DNA of 64,000 bases from Kalmusia sp. IMI 367209 (GCA_027946365.1 JAPEUQ010000001.1:2418001-2482000); one strand, 5' to 3'. Numbered from the stretch's first letter, positions 45,271 to 58,163 are shown. Notes: generated by a model from the sequence alone, not told the origin. A program made the numbers and translations.

Positions 45271-45889
45271 ATGGCAGACGGTACGATCAGAGGTCCATTA
45301 CGGGAGACTGGGGCTAACGACCGGCAGCATCTTCCCCCCCGCCTGCCGCCCACGCGTAAGCCTCCGAGCAACAAATGCAGCGCTACCCGACTGACGGACA
45401 TTTTCCAGAGCATCACCAGTCACACCTATCAACCTCATCCTACTCTCCCTTTTCGTCTTCCTGGTCTATCTCCGCCTCAAACCCGCAAAGCCGCAGACTC
45501 TCCCGAGAGCTCCGCCACCCACCGTCTTCCGTACTTTCACACCTCCAGACTTGTTCCCATACAATGGCTTGAACGGCATGCCCGTCTATCTGTCTGTCCG
45601 CGGACGTGTCTTCGACGTAACATCAGGAAAGAACTTCTACGGTCCCGGTGGTCCATATGCGAACTTCGCCGGCCGAGATGCCAGTCGAGGTCTTGCGCAT
45701 GGGAGCTTTGATGAGGACATGCTAACTAAGGACTTGGACGGGCCGCTCGACGACCTGAAAGACTTGGATGCCGAACAGATAGAGGCCCTGCAAGGCTGGG
45801 AGGAGCGCTTTTCGGAGAAATATCTCGTTGTCGGCAAACTTGTCCCGGTCGGGAGCCCCGAGGCCAAAGCTGCTTCTGCACAGCAGTAG
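45271..45889 (+). CDS. Dap1-like membrane-associated progesterone receptor (cytochrome b5-type heme protein)
   Basis: Model: exon 1 45271-45355, intron 45356-45419 (64 nt, GTAAGC, CTGAC branch, CCAG), exon 2 45420-45889, giving 184 aa. The order is a polar N-terminus, one transmembrane helix (INLILLSLFVFLVYLRL), a Pro-rich linker (PPPTVFRTFTPPDL), then the cytochrome b5-like domain (VYLSVRGRVFDVTSGKNFYG, PGGPYANFAGRDASRGLA). This matches the Dap1/PGRMC family: an ER-anchored heme protein that supports cytochrome P450 enzymes such as Erg11 in sterol synthesis. The heme-ligand Tyr is present in YGPGGPY. Without the intron the upstream frame (SATRLTDIFQSITS) also looks homologous but ends one base out of frame, so the junction is open to question. 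Confidence 0.85.
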
Positions 45890-46573
45890 GTAATCATCAA
45901 CTTGATATCCTCATCAGGCTGGATGGACAAGCTTGAAAACTAGGCCGTCCGGACGTCAGGATTGCATTGCAGTTTCGTGGCGTCAACGGCAGATGAGCAT
46001 GGGCACGGGCGCACGGGAAAAGACATTGCTGTACTGAATCTGCCTCATGACGTGCTTTTACGGGACAGATCATGATTGATTAAATGGAGCTGGGAATAAT
46101 GTGTGAATTTTGTCAAAAGCCCGACAACGGTTCCTATTCATCGAATTGGATACTTCGGCTAATCCGTACTGGGTCGATGCGCGAGCCATATCTACTTCTA
46201 GCTATCTTCCTCTACCGTTTTGACCATCTGCTCAATGTGTGTCTCATATATCGGTTCAAGGCAGGGTTCCCTTTGTAATATGAATCTGGAATATGCGTTT
46301 CAGCCTCAAGGGCGCAGCCAATCGTTCATATAGGAAAGGTGCATATGTAAGACATGCTCGCTCGCATCCATGGGTCTAACTAGCCAGGGTTAGACTAGCG
46401 CGATTTCCGGTTGTTGTTATCAACTTGACTTAAGTCACCGTGTTGCTCTCACCCTTCCCTCATATCATTATCCCAAATTTCCCAAATTTGAAATCTTTCA
46501 AGTCGTTTTTCCAGACACTCCCACCCACAAATATCGAGTGAACTCATTATTATTCAATCCATATAACATCATA
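45890..46573. other. intergenic
   Basis: This lies between the Dap1-like gene and the HMG/AT-hook gene and presumably contains the latter's promoter and an A/C-rich leader. No other feature is seen. Confidence 0.45.
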
Positions 46574-47067
46574 ATGGCACCTGCTACGACTAAGACGTCC
46601 ACTCCTAAGGCCAAAGCCACCGGCGCTGGCGTGAAGAAGCCTGGAAGGCCAGTTGGTGGTGGCAAGGGCAAGGGCAGGGCGAAGGCAGCCATGGCCAGAA
46701 TGCAGGCTTTCTGTAAGTTGACAAGCTTTCTTTCACTGTAAACACGCGTCTAGATCGCGTCACGACGCGTTTCGTGTCACAAAAGAGGTTCACAACAGCT
46801 TTCTCTACGAGTTACATGCTAACATTGACGTTCAGTCAAGGAGAACCGTTCCAAATACAAGACATTGGAGTTCAAGGAGCAGCAGAAGAAGCTCGGCGAG
46901 GATGTAAGTCGCTTTTCCTCTTCGGTTCTCGCATCTATTTTCTACAGGATGTTCTGGTTTATGAATAGAGCCAAATCACACTTTGTCGTTCTCATCCATC
47001 ATGTTACGAATGCTGACGCGTTCTCTAGTGGAAAAAGAGCCCAGAGAACCCCAAGAACTCTGCTTAA
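46574..47067 (+). CDS. 81-aa HMG/YABBY-like protein with AT-hook-like N-terminus
   Basis: Three exons, 46574-46712, 46836-46903 and 47029-47067, with introns of 123 and 125 nt, encode 81 aa. The N-terminus is Lys/Ala/Thr-rich and contains a GRP core (KKPGRPVGGGKGKGR) like an AT-hook for minor-groove binding. The rest (FFKENRSKYKTLEFKEQQKK, LGEDWKKSPENP) is a shortened HMG-box-like, or YABBY-like, helix pair with the conserved FKE...LGExWKxSPE signature. Probably an abundant small chromatin protein. The introns here are more than twice the usual size in this window and make up half the gene. Exon phases and branch points (GCTAAC, GCTGAC) are clean. Confidence 0.8.
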
Positions 47068-49409
47068 GTCGTGGACATGACATGACCTGATTGCGGGATA
47101 TTCCATGTGCCAATTTCATTTGGCTACATATGAACCGACTATACGGCTTTTCGGCACGCCGCGAATTCTCCGTTGGCGCTTGTTTCATCAGAATATCGAG
47201 TATCTCACATATCTCACGACTCTCACTTCTCTTTCCAAAGGCTTCATGTATTGATTATTACGATGGGTGGTCGGGTGGCAAGGTTCGGGTTCGGGATTAT
47301 CGGTTCAACGCGCATACGGCCGTTTTATATACGCTTCCTTTTTCGTACGGATTGGAGCTAGGCGTATGCGGCTAGGTATCGGAATCTGAACACTTCTTCA
47401 ATAATATGGATATTTATCTCTAGTGCTGTTCCACGAATTGTCGGATCGTCTCGCGTCGTACCTGCATTGGCGCAACGTATCATATTCAGCCTAATCTCTT
47501 CAAAGACTGATGCATGCCCTATGCAGAATCGAAAACAGCGCATCCGACGCGTCGGGTTTTCACATCCTCAAGAAGCATTCCCTCTCCATCTTTTATTTTA
47601 CCATCATTTCAAATATCCCTACCATTTTTCTTCGTTGGGTTCCTCTGGTTCGTGCTTAAAATTGATGGGCCTGTGCATTCCGTTGGAATGCTAGCCAGTA
47701 ACAAAAGTGGATTCGGCACAGCTTCTGTGAGTTCTGAGTCGTCTTTAAGTCAAAGGTTCAAATAGCCTCGCTTCCCAAGAACATGAAGTTGCACATCGCA
47801 TTTAGGGCTCGGGTCATAACGGAGGCTATGACCAAGACACGCTTGGAAACATAACCTATCTATGGATAGAGCGATATTCCAAGTTCGAGGCGTTGAGCCT
47901 ATCATCAGGGACGTACGAACATTTGTGACGTGGAGCGGGCACAAGATTAGGTATCTAAAAACGTATCGAGATGGCATATTCCAGTTGCTAAGCTTTAATC
48001 GAGATGTGACTTGGTTTGAATTGTACTTCAGTTCGGGCGAAAGTCCTTTGTGGCTACATTCTAGGTGGAATCCACTTTCAATCCGAATCATATCTGACGG
48101 AAATGAACTGAGTCTGGATCTACAATAAGTCGTATATGATTTCTGGGTATATCTCATTACCTTTGCAAGCATAGCAGCTTGAGACCTTTAGAGAATATCC
48201 CAAGTATCATCATTGCACCTAGGATCTATAGTCTGCAAGTATGAGGTCTTGCCGGTCCTCTTGAAGGATATCCATAGTTCGATCTCCCTTCTTGAACCCT
48301 TCGCCGAACCAGATTATAGATATGCAATATTCAGGAAAATACAGCCGCTGATGGTATCGCTGAGATACCGTTCTGCGTCGCTATCCTTAATTTACCCAAC
48401 CAGATGAGAGAATGTCTGTGATCGTTTCAATCATCAATCTTCAGCGACCGAAGATTCAAAAAAAGCCAATGGAAGCTATACCTGCTGTCCGTCGGGCACT
48501 TGCTTTTCGTCTATAGTCGTTGAATTGACGGAAGGGCTCGGAAATGCCGGTCTCTCCTCGTAAGAGTGAGTGTCGTGCGTGTGTGTAATATTGTACGCAT
48601 ACTCGATCGTATCGCTAATAAGTGACCGACTGGGCATCTCGTCCGACATGGTGATAAGAAGGGATTTCCAGCGCGCTTGTTGATTAGTAGTCGAAGAAAA
48701 GTGGGTCTTATCATGAGCGTCAGATTGCTGTCGCCTGGTCTTCTACTAGCCCCATTGCGCTACCATTTCATACAAGCTGGGGACTCTTAAACTGAAGAAT
48801 GGGAGCTGAACAGAAATCGACTTGTTGGGAACGCGAGGCTGGTGCGCACACGATGCTGCAAGTAGGCTAAAGTGAACAACGGTTCATTGGTGATTACAAA
48901 CTTAGGCTAATGTACAATACGAGGCTTCTGTAGGTAACGTTGGACACGAAGTGACCACTAAGCGCGAGGCTTGGTGTTGGACGACCACCATGAGAACTTC
49001 TAGTATGGTTCGTTCAATAAGCATTATAAGACCAATCTTAGCGTAACTTTTCGTACAGGAGTTTATCTTTAATGTTCGACGGATCAATAGATGGTTCTAC
49101 GACATGGCGTGGTACCATAAAACGGGGTTGACACTGCTTCAAAAGTTCTCGTAGGTGGGGGTTTCGCACCCGCTGTCCCCAAGATACGGTTCTGGGTATC
49201 GCCAGCACGCCTTTCGGGTCCTCTTCTGGCAATTTCTAGCGATGAATGGTGGTTGGCACCGACATTTGGCAGCCTAGTTAGGTAGGTGTTGCAGCAGTAG
49301 AGAAGTATAAAATAGTTTGCGCCTCGGAGACTATGGAACAGTAGCCTAGTCTTCCCCTTGATTTTCCTATTGATACGTTTCTCTTGTGGTCTCCGACACT
49401 CGATGCAGA
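47068..49409. other. gene-poor stretch, about 2.3 kb
   Basis: Only short frames on both strands. A plus-strand frame at 47862-48128 has no domain. Promoter elements of the nucleoside hydrolase must lie at the right end. I see no RNA gene or repeat. Confidence 0.5.
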
Positions 49410-50533
49410 ATGAAGGTATCAGCAGTCTTGACGACCTTGGCCTCCTTGACCAGCATAGGTCAGGCTGGAAAGAAGAGGATCATCGTCGACAGCGACATGC
49501 TTAACTTCGATGATGATCCGCTGGCTATCGGTCTCGCTAATATATTCGATGTTTGGGGTGAGGTGGATTTGATTGGTGTCATGTCAAGTAAGGATCTTCC
49601 AATCGGAACATACATATGAAATCTAATAGACTACAGGTATTGGAAGCAGGTGGGCACCACCAGCTATGGATGCGATCAACACCTTCTTTGGTCACCCAGA
49701 AGTCCCGGTAGCGGTAATAAAACCGACCAATAATCAGGTCAGTAGTATCCTCAGGTAGCGAAACCATGTTGAACTTTTCCATACAGACACAAGACCCCGA
49801 TTATCCAGAATACGGCGACTATCTCACTGGCCTCACCACGCAGTTCCCAGAAGATGTGATAACTGGAGATCTCACCCCAGACCCTGTGGCATCGTACCGA
49901 TACCTACTTTCCACGTCTGCAAACGACTCCATCACCATTGCCGTTATTGGTTTCTTCGACAACATGTACAATTTAATGCATTCAGGGCCGGACGTTATTT
50001 CGCCCCTGACCGGAGTTGAACTCCTCAACGCCAAGGTCAAAGAGCTCGTTGTCCAAGCCAATGATGTTGGCACATCATTCAACACTGGTGCGCATAATAC
50101 CACATATGCTCAATACGTACTCAACCACTGGGAGAAGCCCTTGACCTTGGCATCAGATGACGTGGGTGACAACACCATTATCGGCAGCAGAATCACAACC
50201 GAATTGAACATCACTAGCAATCCCTTAGGCTACGCTTTACGAACGAACATCGGTTATAATCAGACACACAAGGTATGGGACGCCGTTGCGGTCTACTATG
50301 CTGCTTGCGGCTTGGACGACATGTTTGACTGGAAGTATCCGCGTGGCGGTAAGATCTCCCTGAATGGCTCGGCTTACGCAACTTGGTCAAACGCCACGGG
50401 CTACCATGCTGGACTGCAAAATTCGATCGAGTTCAGAGTTCCTAACACAACATTTGCCGCGCGACTGGAGAACACTCTACTTTGGGAACCTGGTGATAGG
50501 ATTCCTCGTAATAGAACTTGGTGCAAGTTTTAA
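49410..50533 (+). CDS. secreted nucleoside hydrolase (IUNH family)
   Basis: Three exons, 49410-49587, 49637-49737 and 49787-50533, with two introns of 49 nt each, give 341 aa. A signal peptide (MKVSAVLTTLASLTSIGQAG) precedes the Ca-binding Asp cluster (VDSDMLNFDDDPLA: Asp27, 29, 34, 35). Other family parts are GSRWAPPAMDAINTFFG, the central sheet read as ITIAVIGFFDNM, and KVWDAVAVYYAA near the C-terminal active-site Asp. There are many N-glycosylation sites (NDS, NTT, NIT, NGS, NAT). These enzymes cleave the N-glycosidic bond of nucleosides; the secreted form would scavenge purine or pyrimidine bases outside the cell. The spacing of the Asp cluster is one residue longer than the classical DxDxxxDD, so the substrate range is uncertain. 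Confidence 0.83.
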
Positions 50534-51094
50534 GCCTTTAGTGGTCATAGATAATAAATTTACTTTGAAAGTATTCAGTGCTGATGTATTCTGATGGTTG
50601 ATACGAAGTTTCTATGGAATCAGACGCCGCACTGCAGCACAATGATCATAATAGTGGATCGATATTTCCCGGACAGAAGTATCTCAATTATTTGATATAG
50701 TGATAGAAATACGGTATGGGTAGCTCGACGTCTAAAACGATGTACTACATCTAATTCGAAACTTCACTCATTGCGATAAGCGGAGCATTCTTCATTGAAC
50801 GAAAGACATGTTCATTCTAATGCAAGCGTAATGAACGCTACACATGGACACTGAACCCAATGTTCGTGACCTAACCCGATGCTGGAACGTCATTTGTGAT
50901 GCGGTTCAAATCCAAGATGCCCCAACATGACAAGAACATATCAAGAAAAGTAGGCTATATACAAGGACCTCTACCCTTTAGAGGCCCCTAGCCGCTGGTA
51001 CAAATACCCAAGATGCTAAGTATATACAGTCAAAAGATCGCATGCATCTAGCCGAAAAGAGTCTAGAGAAAAAGCGAATGAAGGACCTCGTCCT
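50534..51094. other. intergenic, convergent 3' ends
   Basis: This lies between the nucleoside hydrolase and the GH55 gene. AT-rich, with no gene seen. Confidence 0.5.
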
Positions 51095-53663
51095 TTAGAT
51101 CTTATAATTGAGGTAGCCGATGGTATTGGCGTAGCCAGAAAGGTTGGGAGTCCAGTCTGCTTTGTCCACACCATCGATGGTGAGCATTTGAGTAGCGCCT
51201 ACCTCGTTCAGAGAGTATGCCAGGACAGAAGAAGTTCCCTCGATGCTGACCATACGGTTCTGACAATCTCTGACTGAGTTGGTGTCCTTGCTGCACGAGT
51301 TATTGTTTGAGACGAAGAACGAGTAAAATCCCGCGCCATATAAGAGGATATTTGATGAGTTTAGTACACGGAGACCGAGAGCATCGCAGCGTTGGCCAGC
51401 AACACAGATTTTGTTGTAATCTGGGTCATTGATAGCGCTGTTCGTGGGGTACGGCTGGCCTTTTGCGTCGGGAGTTGGCATGTAATATGGGGTCTCGCTC
51501 TGGATGAAGCCTGCGAACACATTCTTTGCGTTCGCAAACTGGTATTGATAGAGAGATTGATGCTCGACTCCATTGCCATAGAGCCAGATGTTCGAGCCTT
51601 CCACAAGTAAACCTCGCCCAACAAAGATCGAGATTTGTGTCGAAGTTGCGTCATCGAGATCATGGTCGGCAGTCCAAAACCAATTGTTCTCAAAGTACGC
51701 ATTACTTGCGCTGCTGGTGATATGAACATTCATATATCCAGCCATGCAAGCGTCATTGACGCTTCCAACAGGGCATTGAGCAACTTGAAGCTGAGTGCCT
51801 TTGGCGCCACCGATGCGAGTGTGGACATCCCAAACTCCTGAACCTTTAGCAGAAGCCAGGTTGTACTCGATGAGCTTAGCACCGGGTGTAGGTCCTTGAG
51901 TGCCAATGAGGAAGTCAGAAAGCTCAATGTTCCCGCTTTCGCCAGCCTTGCCGATCTGAACGACCGGAACTGGATTGGTCTTGCTTGACCAGGTACTGCC
52001 ACTTGCCAAAATGATAGGGTAGGTCTCGCCGACAATTCGGGCGCCAGGTGGGAGATAAAGGGTTTTGGTGATTTTATAATGGCCATGGTCCAAGAAAAGA
52101 ATCTTGTTGCCGGATACAGCGCTGTTGATCGCGTTCTGGAGGGCCGTTGTGTCGTCCGTGCTTCCGTCTCCTTTTGCACCTGAAGTCCGAGCGCTAATAA
52201 AGTCGCCAACTGCGGCAGTCTCATATTGGGGCTTGGACTTCGCATAGTAATTTTTCCCATCAAGGAGGCCAGCAGGACGCTTTGGGGTGATGCTCTCCTG
52301 GAACTTGGTGGGGCCATCCGGTGTGTATTTGTTCCCCTGTCCCCAGCCTTGAATAGTGGTCGTGCCGCCAGCGAGTACGGTGCCACTGGGACCCCTGACA
52401 GCGACTGGAACGTTTGTGAGGGCAATGTTCTCTAGGATGAGTTGTCCAGCACCCGATGCTGTGGAAGTCTTAGTCCAGGCGGAATCAACAAACACCGGGC
52501 AGTTGGTGATGGTGCTGTCGATAATAATCACAGATGCAACATTCTGATCTGGGCTGTTGTCTTTCAGGCCCTTCATCGAAAATGCCGCAGTAGTGCAGTC
52601 GCTAATTGTGAGGCCCTTCCACAGCCATCCCCAATTCCAGATTTGGGAGATACCGATCACTGCGTTCGATATCTTGATATTCTTCATGGTGAACTGTTGA
52701 TTACCAACGTTGAGACCATAAAGACCGCCAACAGTTTCGATATCTGTCAGATGTCCGCCAGAGCCTATATTGATCAGCATTTTTCGAAAAAGAAGAAGTC
52801 TCGAAATGACGTACCGTTTTCGATGAATATACCAGCATGAACTGAGTTCGCAGCCACATTCATCTGGATTTTCACATTCTGAATGCTCGTCGCCTGGGAT
52901 GCTGGCCAGTGGATACCTTGAGCACCGCTAGTCGCAGGGATCGGGGTAAGATCAATAACAAAGTTGCGTATCTGACGGGCGAACACGTTTGTGCTGGTCC
53001 AACCTTTGCGAGTGTCAGCGAAAAACATGCTAATATCGAATGTTTGCACCCACCGGGCTGGCCACCATCACGATACGGGCTTGCGTCTATCAAGGCAAGA
53101 GCAGAGAGGCTAGGTGAAGCTTTGAGCACGGGACGGCCGTTGGGGTTTCCGTGTAGCTGTGTCATGTAGTACATGATAATCGGCTTGGCTATCACGTATG
53201 TACCACTCGGAAAGTACACTATCGCTGGGGTCGTTGTACTAGATTCACAGACCCATGGGCCACAGCGGTTACCGTCGCTAATGGCGGCATTGATAGCAGC
53301 TGAGTCGTCAGTGACACCATCGCCTGTGTACAAGTTAGCCAAACGTGTCTTCTCCTCATACACACTGAAGCGTACCCTTTGCCCCATAGTCCTTCACGTT
53401 GCGGAAGACTTTGTAAGAGTCTGGCGACGGATTGAAGGCTGCACGGCCTTGTTTCTTGATGTCGGCCAGCCAGTATGAGCTGGCCTGGCGTTCCTCGAGG
53501 TGTGCTTCGGGAGCGGTCGAGGCGCCGTGTCCGATCGGAGACGCTGTTGCAAGGCTAGGTCAATCTGTGGTCCCTAGATTCAAGAGGGAAGGAAGGACTT
53601 ACGCAAGGCGGCTGCAGGGCCTCCCACTGCCAACAGGCAGGAGAGGAATGAAAGCATCCGCAT
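51095..53663 (-). CDS. GH55 exo-beta-1,3-glucanase, secreted
   Basis: Five exons, 53663-53603, 53543-53376, 53323-53054, 53003-52815 and 52764-51095, encode 785 aa, the usual GH55 size. A signal peptide (MRMLSFLSCLLAVGGPAAAL) is followed by SSYWLADIKKQGRAAFNP, then the first beta-helix (DYGAKGDGVTDDSAAINAA) and a second, parallel one (RTSGAKGDGSTDDTTALQNA). This duplicated GDG-x-TDD pattern is the hallmark of the twin pectate-lyase-like fold of GH55. The conserved ENNWFWTADHDLDD segment lies in the second half. The enzyme releases glucose from the non-reducing end of beta-1,3-glucan (callose, laminarin, fungal wall). Donors vary (GTAAGT, GTACGC, GTGGGT, GTACGT), but every junction keeps phase and rebuilds family sequence. 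Confidence 0.93.
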
Positions 53664-55638
53664 AGTTGAGTATTCTTGTTGACAGTGCTCGGTAAGCTAC
53701 CACAGCTATGAAAACAAGATGAGGTGGCAAAAGGAGTGAAAGGGAGCACTTGAGAGCAAGATCAGGCGCAGAAGTTGAGTTTATATTGCAACGTGGGCAG
53801 ACTACCTGGTCTTCAGTCTGGCGGCAGTGACGAGCGAACAAACAGGGAGTGACCAATAGCAGGCTTCACAGACCGCGGTCATACCCCAGAACTGGAAGCC
53901 AGAAACGCCCTGATGACTAGCCATGCCGTCCACCGTTGAATAATAATAGTGGTCATATGGCCCTTGACCCTATAGCTGATGTGACACCCGACGGACGCGT
54001 ACAAACACTGCTAGAAGCCTCGGTGAAAGGGACCAGCGCTAGGCGATGCATGTTAATTAGACAGGGCATCTATCGTGAAGCCTCATGCAGGGGATGTAGT
54101 AACAGCGCAATGAAGAAGGAGACGACTTGGTCCGAAATGAATATGTCGAAGGACCAAACAAACTCCAGGAGATCGCTGCCGCTAGCCCAATTAGCCAATA
54201 GTCACCGGTTCGGCCCACGACACTCGAACAAGCCCCGTCCAACCGCCGCCCCGCATTATACTAGAGGCATGTGAAGGACACTATCCCTCAGACACGTCGC
54301 CCACCTCCTGGAAACAAGTGGCCTTTGCTCTCGATCCTAGTTCGCTCTCAGTTGCACGAGCCTCGTGGCCCAAACGTATTTTGCGGGGTACATAACTTAG
54401 CCAGGGAATGTTGTTGCACGGCATCTCGAATACGGCCCTATGACCCGGATCTCTTCGAATGTTTTTGCGCGCGTGCTCCGAATCCGCGTGAGTTACATCC
54501 GGAGTTCGAAGACGACCTCTCTGCAGCATCGCATCGTCACGATGTTCAGTAGGTCTCGTGAGTGCTCCGCCGGACTGACAATCGTGATATAAGGGCATCT
54601 GTCCGTCTTAGGAGTTGCCGTAAACGGATATAGCTGTTTCACGCGGAAGACATGATTCTGCCTTGCTGAACCTGGTTGCTTCGTGTAGGCGCCTCTGTTA
54701 GTACAAATATGCAGGTACCTGAACCAAGCGCCCAGAACCTTGGGAGGATCTCACGCCCGTGATTGGAATGCATTTTGGGGAACTTTGCGATGTTGCACTG
54801 TCGCGTCGATCACGAGCGGCGGAAGCGCATGCTTGTCGAAAATCGCAATCCGGGCGCGAGTCGCAGTCAGTAGTAGCAAGAGAATTAAACAAGGCTGATA
54901 TAGTGCGAAACGGAGGGAGATTGCAGTGTTGTCGGCTGTAGCCAGTGACGGCTCGAGTAATTCACCTTCTTTTTCCGGAATTCGTCCAATCAGATTGACG
55001 CCCTATATGAACACCACCGAAAACCGGGGATCTGTATGCCGCGGAGGGTGGCGTTACAATAGGCATGCCAGTTCACATCCCTTACTTTGCTGCTCGTTTG
55101 AAGACCTATCGCGAAAGATCTAACTTCCAAGACGAAAGGTAGCCGCGTGGCTCTTGTATAGCCTGGCTACCTGCAGTGCAGGATGCGATGCGACGTCCCT
55201 AATGGTTGTAGAGAGATGAATGGGGTTTCGATTCAAGAGCCCGACCCGTTTGGTGCTGCACCCAATTGGCCTAGAAAAAAGACAAGATGAAGCGAAGGGA
55301 TATTGGGCGGCAATGTACGTTCTCCACAAGCTCCGCACGACGTTACACTTCTCCATACCAGACTAACGCCAGGCTGAGATCCAGACTTGCTCGATCGGTC
55401 AAAAAAAGTCATCACGCGGCCACCGGATGTCGCATGTTGCTGCCCGAGTGTACTAAAACGCGTTGGCTCCAGAACAACGCTTCCCGGGACGCGTTATAGC
55501 AAGAGTTGGACGGCAGAGTTCTAGCAGTCTCGGTCGAAGAGAAACTGTAGGTGACAGGTGCAATACATACCTGCTCCTTTGGGTAACATCAGCAACACGT
55601 CATGAGACTTCCATTCTGCGAGATGTAAACGCCATTTG
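53664..55638. other. gene-poor stretch, about 2 kb
   Basis: Promoter of the GH55 gene at the left. Short, domain-free frames on both strands between 53.9 and 55.6 kb. No repeat or RNA gene could be recognised. Confidence 0.5.
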
Positions 55639-56385
55639 TCATAGCTTAGTATTCACTTCTACAAACATGCCTTCCCCGACTGTGAAGACAGTCCCTTCAC
55701 CATCTTCAACCGTAGCACGCATGTGTATCTTATTTCTTTCTCGTCGAACAATCTTTGCTGTGCACAACACTATGCCTGGCGCAGGAAGAGGCTTCTTGTA
55801 GCTTATGTTGAGGTCTGTCTCATATCAGCATCCCCTCGACTGAAAAACGATCTCTCCCTTCGATATAGAACATGCTCCCTTCCCAGTGGGTACGGTGGTC
55901 AGGGTGGGTACAAGTGACTTACAGGCAGTGAAACAGTTCATGCCCTCATGCGGCCGCATCCGCTTCTTCATTTTAGTCTCCATGTTGATGGTAAGCAAGA
56001 CCCCCATTGACTCGTCCAACATGGTCGCCACAAACCCCCCGTGCGCTATGTTCGGGTGGCCATTCAGCCCGTCCCCTATTTCGAAAATTACATGAACAGA
56101 ATCATGGTAGACGCCTTCTACGCCCTTCTTGCTCTCTTCTGTCGGCTGCAACGTAGTACATGATCGAATGGTGCGCGATGACCTCAATGTCTCAGCGAAG
56201 AAGCTGTCTTCGCCCGAAGGTTTCGGAGAGCGAGACGCGGTCCGCGTTGGCGTCCATTCGGGGGATTCGAGGAGGGCACGACACCAGGGGGTGGCAGAGA
56301 GGCGCTCGATAGCGGCGGAGGCACTCTCGTCCATGGTCATCGGAAGGTGTGGTCGTGTCGAGCCATCACCAGCGGGCTCGCTCAT
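55639..56385 (-). CDS. PaaI-type hotdog thioesterase
   Basis: Exon 1 56385-55923, intron 108 nt (GTAAGT...ACAG), exon 2 55814-55639, giving 212 aa from the ATG at 56385. The frame stays open upstream to about 56490 without an ATG, so an upstream first exon is possible. The hotdog signature is clear: GHPNIAHGGFVATMLDESMG (HGG...DE-type active site of the PaaI/4HBT family), then strands LNISYKKPLPAPGIVLC and VFTVGEGMFVEV. Substrates are acyl-CoA thioesters; which acyl chain is unknown. The N-terminal 90 residues carry no domain and may include a targeting sequence if an upstream exon exists. Confidence 0.85.
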
Positions 56386-56652
56386 CGCTTCTTGGATGTA
56401 CTGGCGGGAGCCGAGGTGATACAAATGGTTGCGCGAGTCAGGGGGCAGGCTTCCAGGGGCTGTGCATGTGTTCGTCCCTGCAGCTGCCACTCGTTAGCCT
56501 TCGTGTAGCTTTATCGATAGCGAACTCGCGCCCCACCGCGGGGTGCCTTTCCAATTCAACATCTTATAGTCAATTCTACTACGAGTTCTTTCGCAGTGCT
56601 GTGAATCAAGCCCACACTTACTAGTCATTTTCAGAGTACTGGTACCTACATC

Positions 56653-57884
56653 ATGTCGGATATTAATCTCCAGGAAGTCCATGACTTCATGATTGAGATC
56701 GCGAAGAAGGTTGGAGAGCGGATCACTTCCGCAACGCCTTCAACAGGAGCAGCGGGCTTCAAGAAAAATTGTGAGTCGTCCCAATTGAGACAATGATCTT
56801 ATAAAAGCTGGTTCAAAATGATAGACACATGCTGTGTACCGGATAGTCATGGACTGCAGCTGACAATATCAAAGCGGTCGATCTAGTCACCGAAACCGAC
56901 CAGGCAGTCGAGAAGATAATATCCACATCGTTGAAAGAAAAGTATCCTACGTTCGCCTTCATGGGTGAAGAGACATACAAGCCTGGCGACAAGCTCAGCG
57001 CAGCACCGACATGTACGTATCCAGACAATTTTCATGTTAACTTAAAGTTGGCGAACAAAAGTTCAAGGACTTTTCCACTTTTGTATCATGCGCCTTGGGG
57101 TACCTCAGTGCATGATGCGTCCTCAAAATTTGCCCTAGTGCTGCAGCATTTCGAAGAATAAGGTCTGTGAAGTGTTCACAACTAACACCCACTCCTTTTC
57201 CCTAGTTATCCTCGACCCCATAGACGGCACTACAAACTTCGTGCATAATCATTCCTACGTAGCCATATCACTCGGCCTCTCCATAAACCTCACTCCTACA
57301 ATCGGCATCGTCTTCAACCCCTTCACGCAAACCCGTAAGTAATCCCCCTCCCGAAGGCCACCCCAGTCAAAACTCACCACGCCTTCTTCTACCTAGTCTA
57401 CTCAGCCATAAAGGGCCAAGGCGCCTACCGCACGCAGTTCCTCGTCTCCCCGACGCCCCAGAAGCTGCCCCTCCAGCCTGCGACCCCGCTCGAAACCCTC
57501 AACACCTGCCTCGTAGCCGTGGAGTGGGGCTCCGACCGCTCGGGCAACGACTTCGCCGTCAAGTCGCAGACGTTCGCCAAACTTGCGCAGAGCAAGGAAG
57601 ACGGGGGTGGCATGGTGCACGGCCTGCGCAGCCTGGGTAGCGCGGCGCTCAACATCTGCGCTGTTGCAGGCGGGGATATCGATATTTACTGGGAAGCGGG
57701 CTGCTGGGCGTGGGACGTGTGCGCGGGGTGGGTGGTGTTGGGTGAGGCCGGCGGGCTGATGGTGGATGCGAACCCAGGTGGATGGGAGCCGAGGGTGGAT
57801 GGGAGGAGGTACATGGCTGTGAGGGTGGGGAGGGGCAGAGGAGGTCGTGGAAGAGTTTTGGGGGTTGGTTGTGGGGAGGTTTGA
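56653..57884 (+). CDS. inositol-1-monophosphatase
   Basis: Four exons, 56653-56770, 56860-57012, 57206-57334 and 57397-57884, with introns of 89, 193 and 62 nt, encode 295 aa. Metal-binding motifs are intact: GEE (Glu76-Glu77), DPIDGTTNF (Asp94, Asp97) and the C-terminal WDVCAGWVVLGEAGG (Asp240). The enzyme hydrolyses myo-inositol-1-phosphate with Mg2+; some fungal relatives (QutG/Qa-X group) sit in quinate clusters, but no quinate gene is nearby. The last 35 residues are Gly/Arg/Val-rich. The 193-nt intron 2 is long for this window. The start is 268 nt from the divergent thioesterase. Confidence 0.93.
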
Positions 57885-58163
57885 GGTGGGCGTCTAGGGT
57901 GAGCGTGGTTTGTACAGCAAAGCGGTTGGAATAGACGATCTGGTCTTGAGCTAGGGATAAAACGTTTTGGATTCGATTGTTGATACGCGGCGAATTATTA
58001 TCCCGCTGTAATGTTCGTGTCTACCGTGTTTTTCTAGATGAAGGCCATTTGGCCACTAGATGCAAAGTCATTTTTAACTCCGTAGATCCAACCAAATGCC
58101 ATATGCTAAAGTCATTATCCCATCAAAGTTGCACCATACCTAAACCCAAGGACTTTTGCCAGC

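Noticed and set aside
50870..50925. GGTTCAAATCC, like a tRNA B box
   Set aside because: No matching A box or cloverleaf in the 70 bases upstream.
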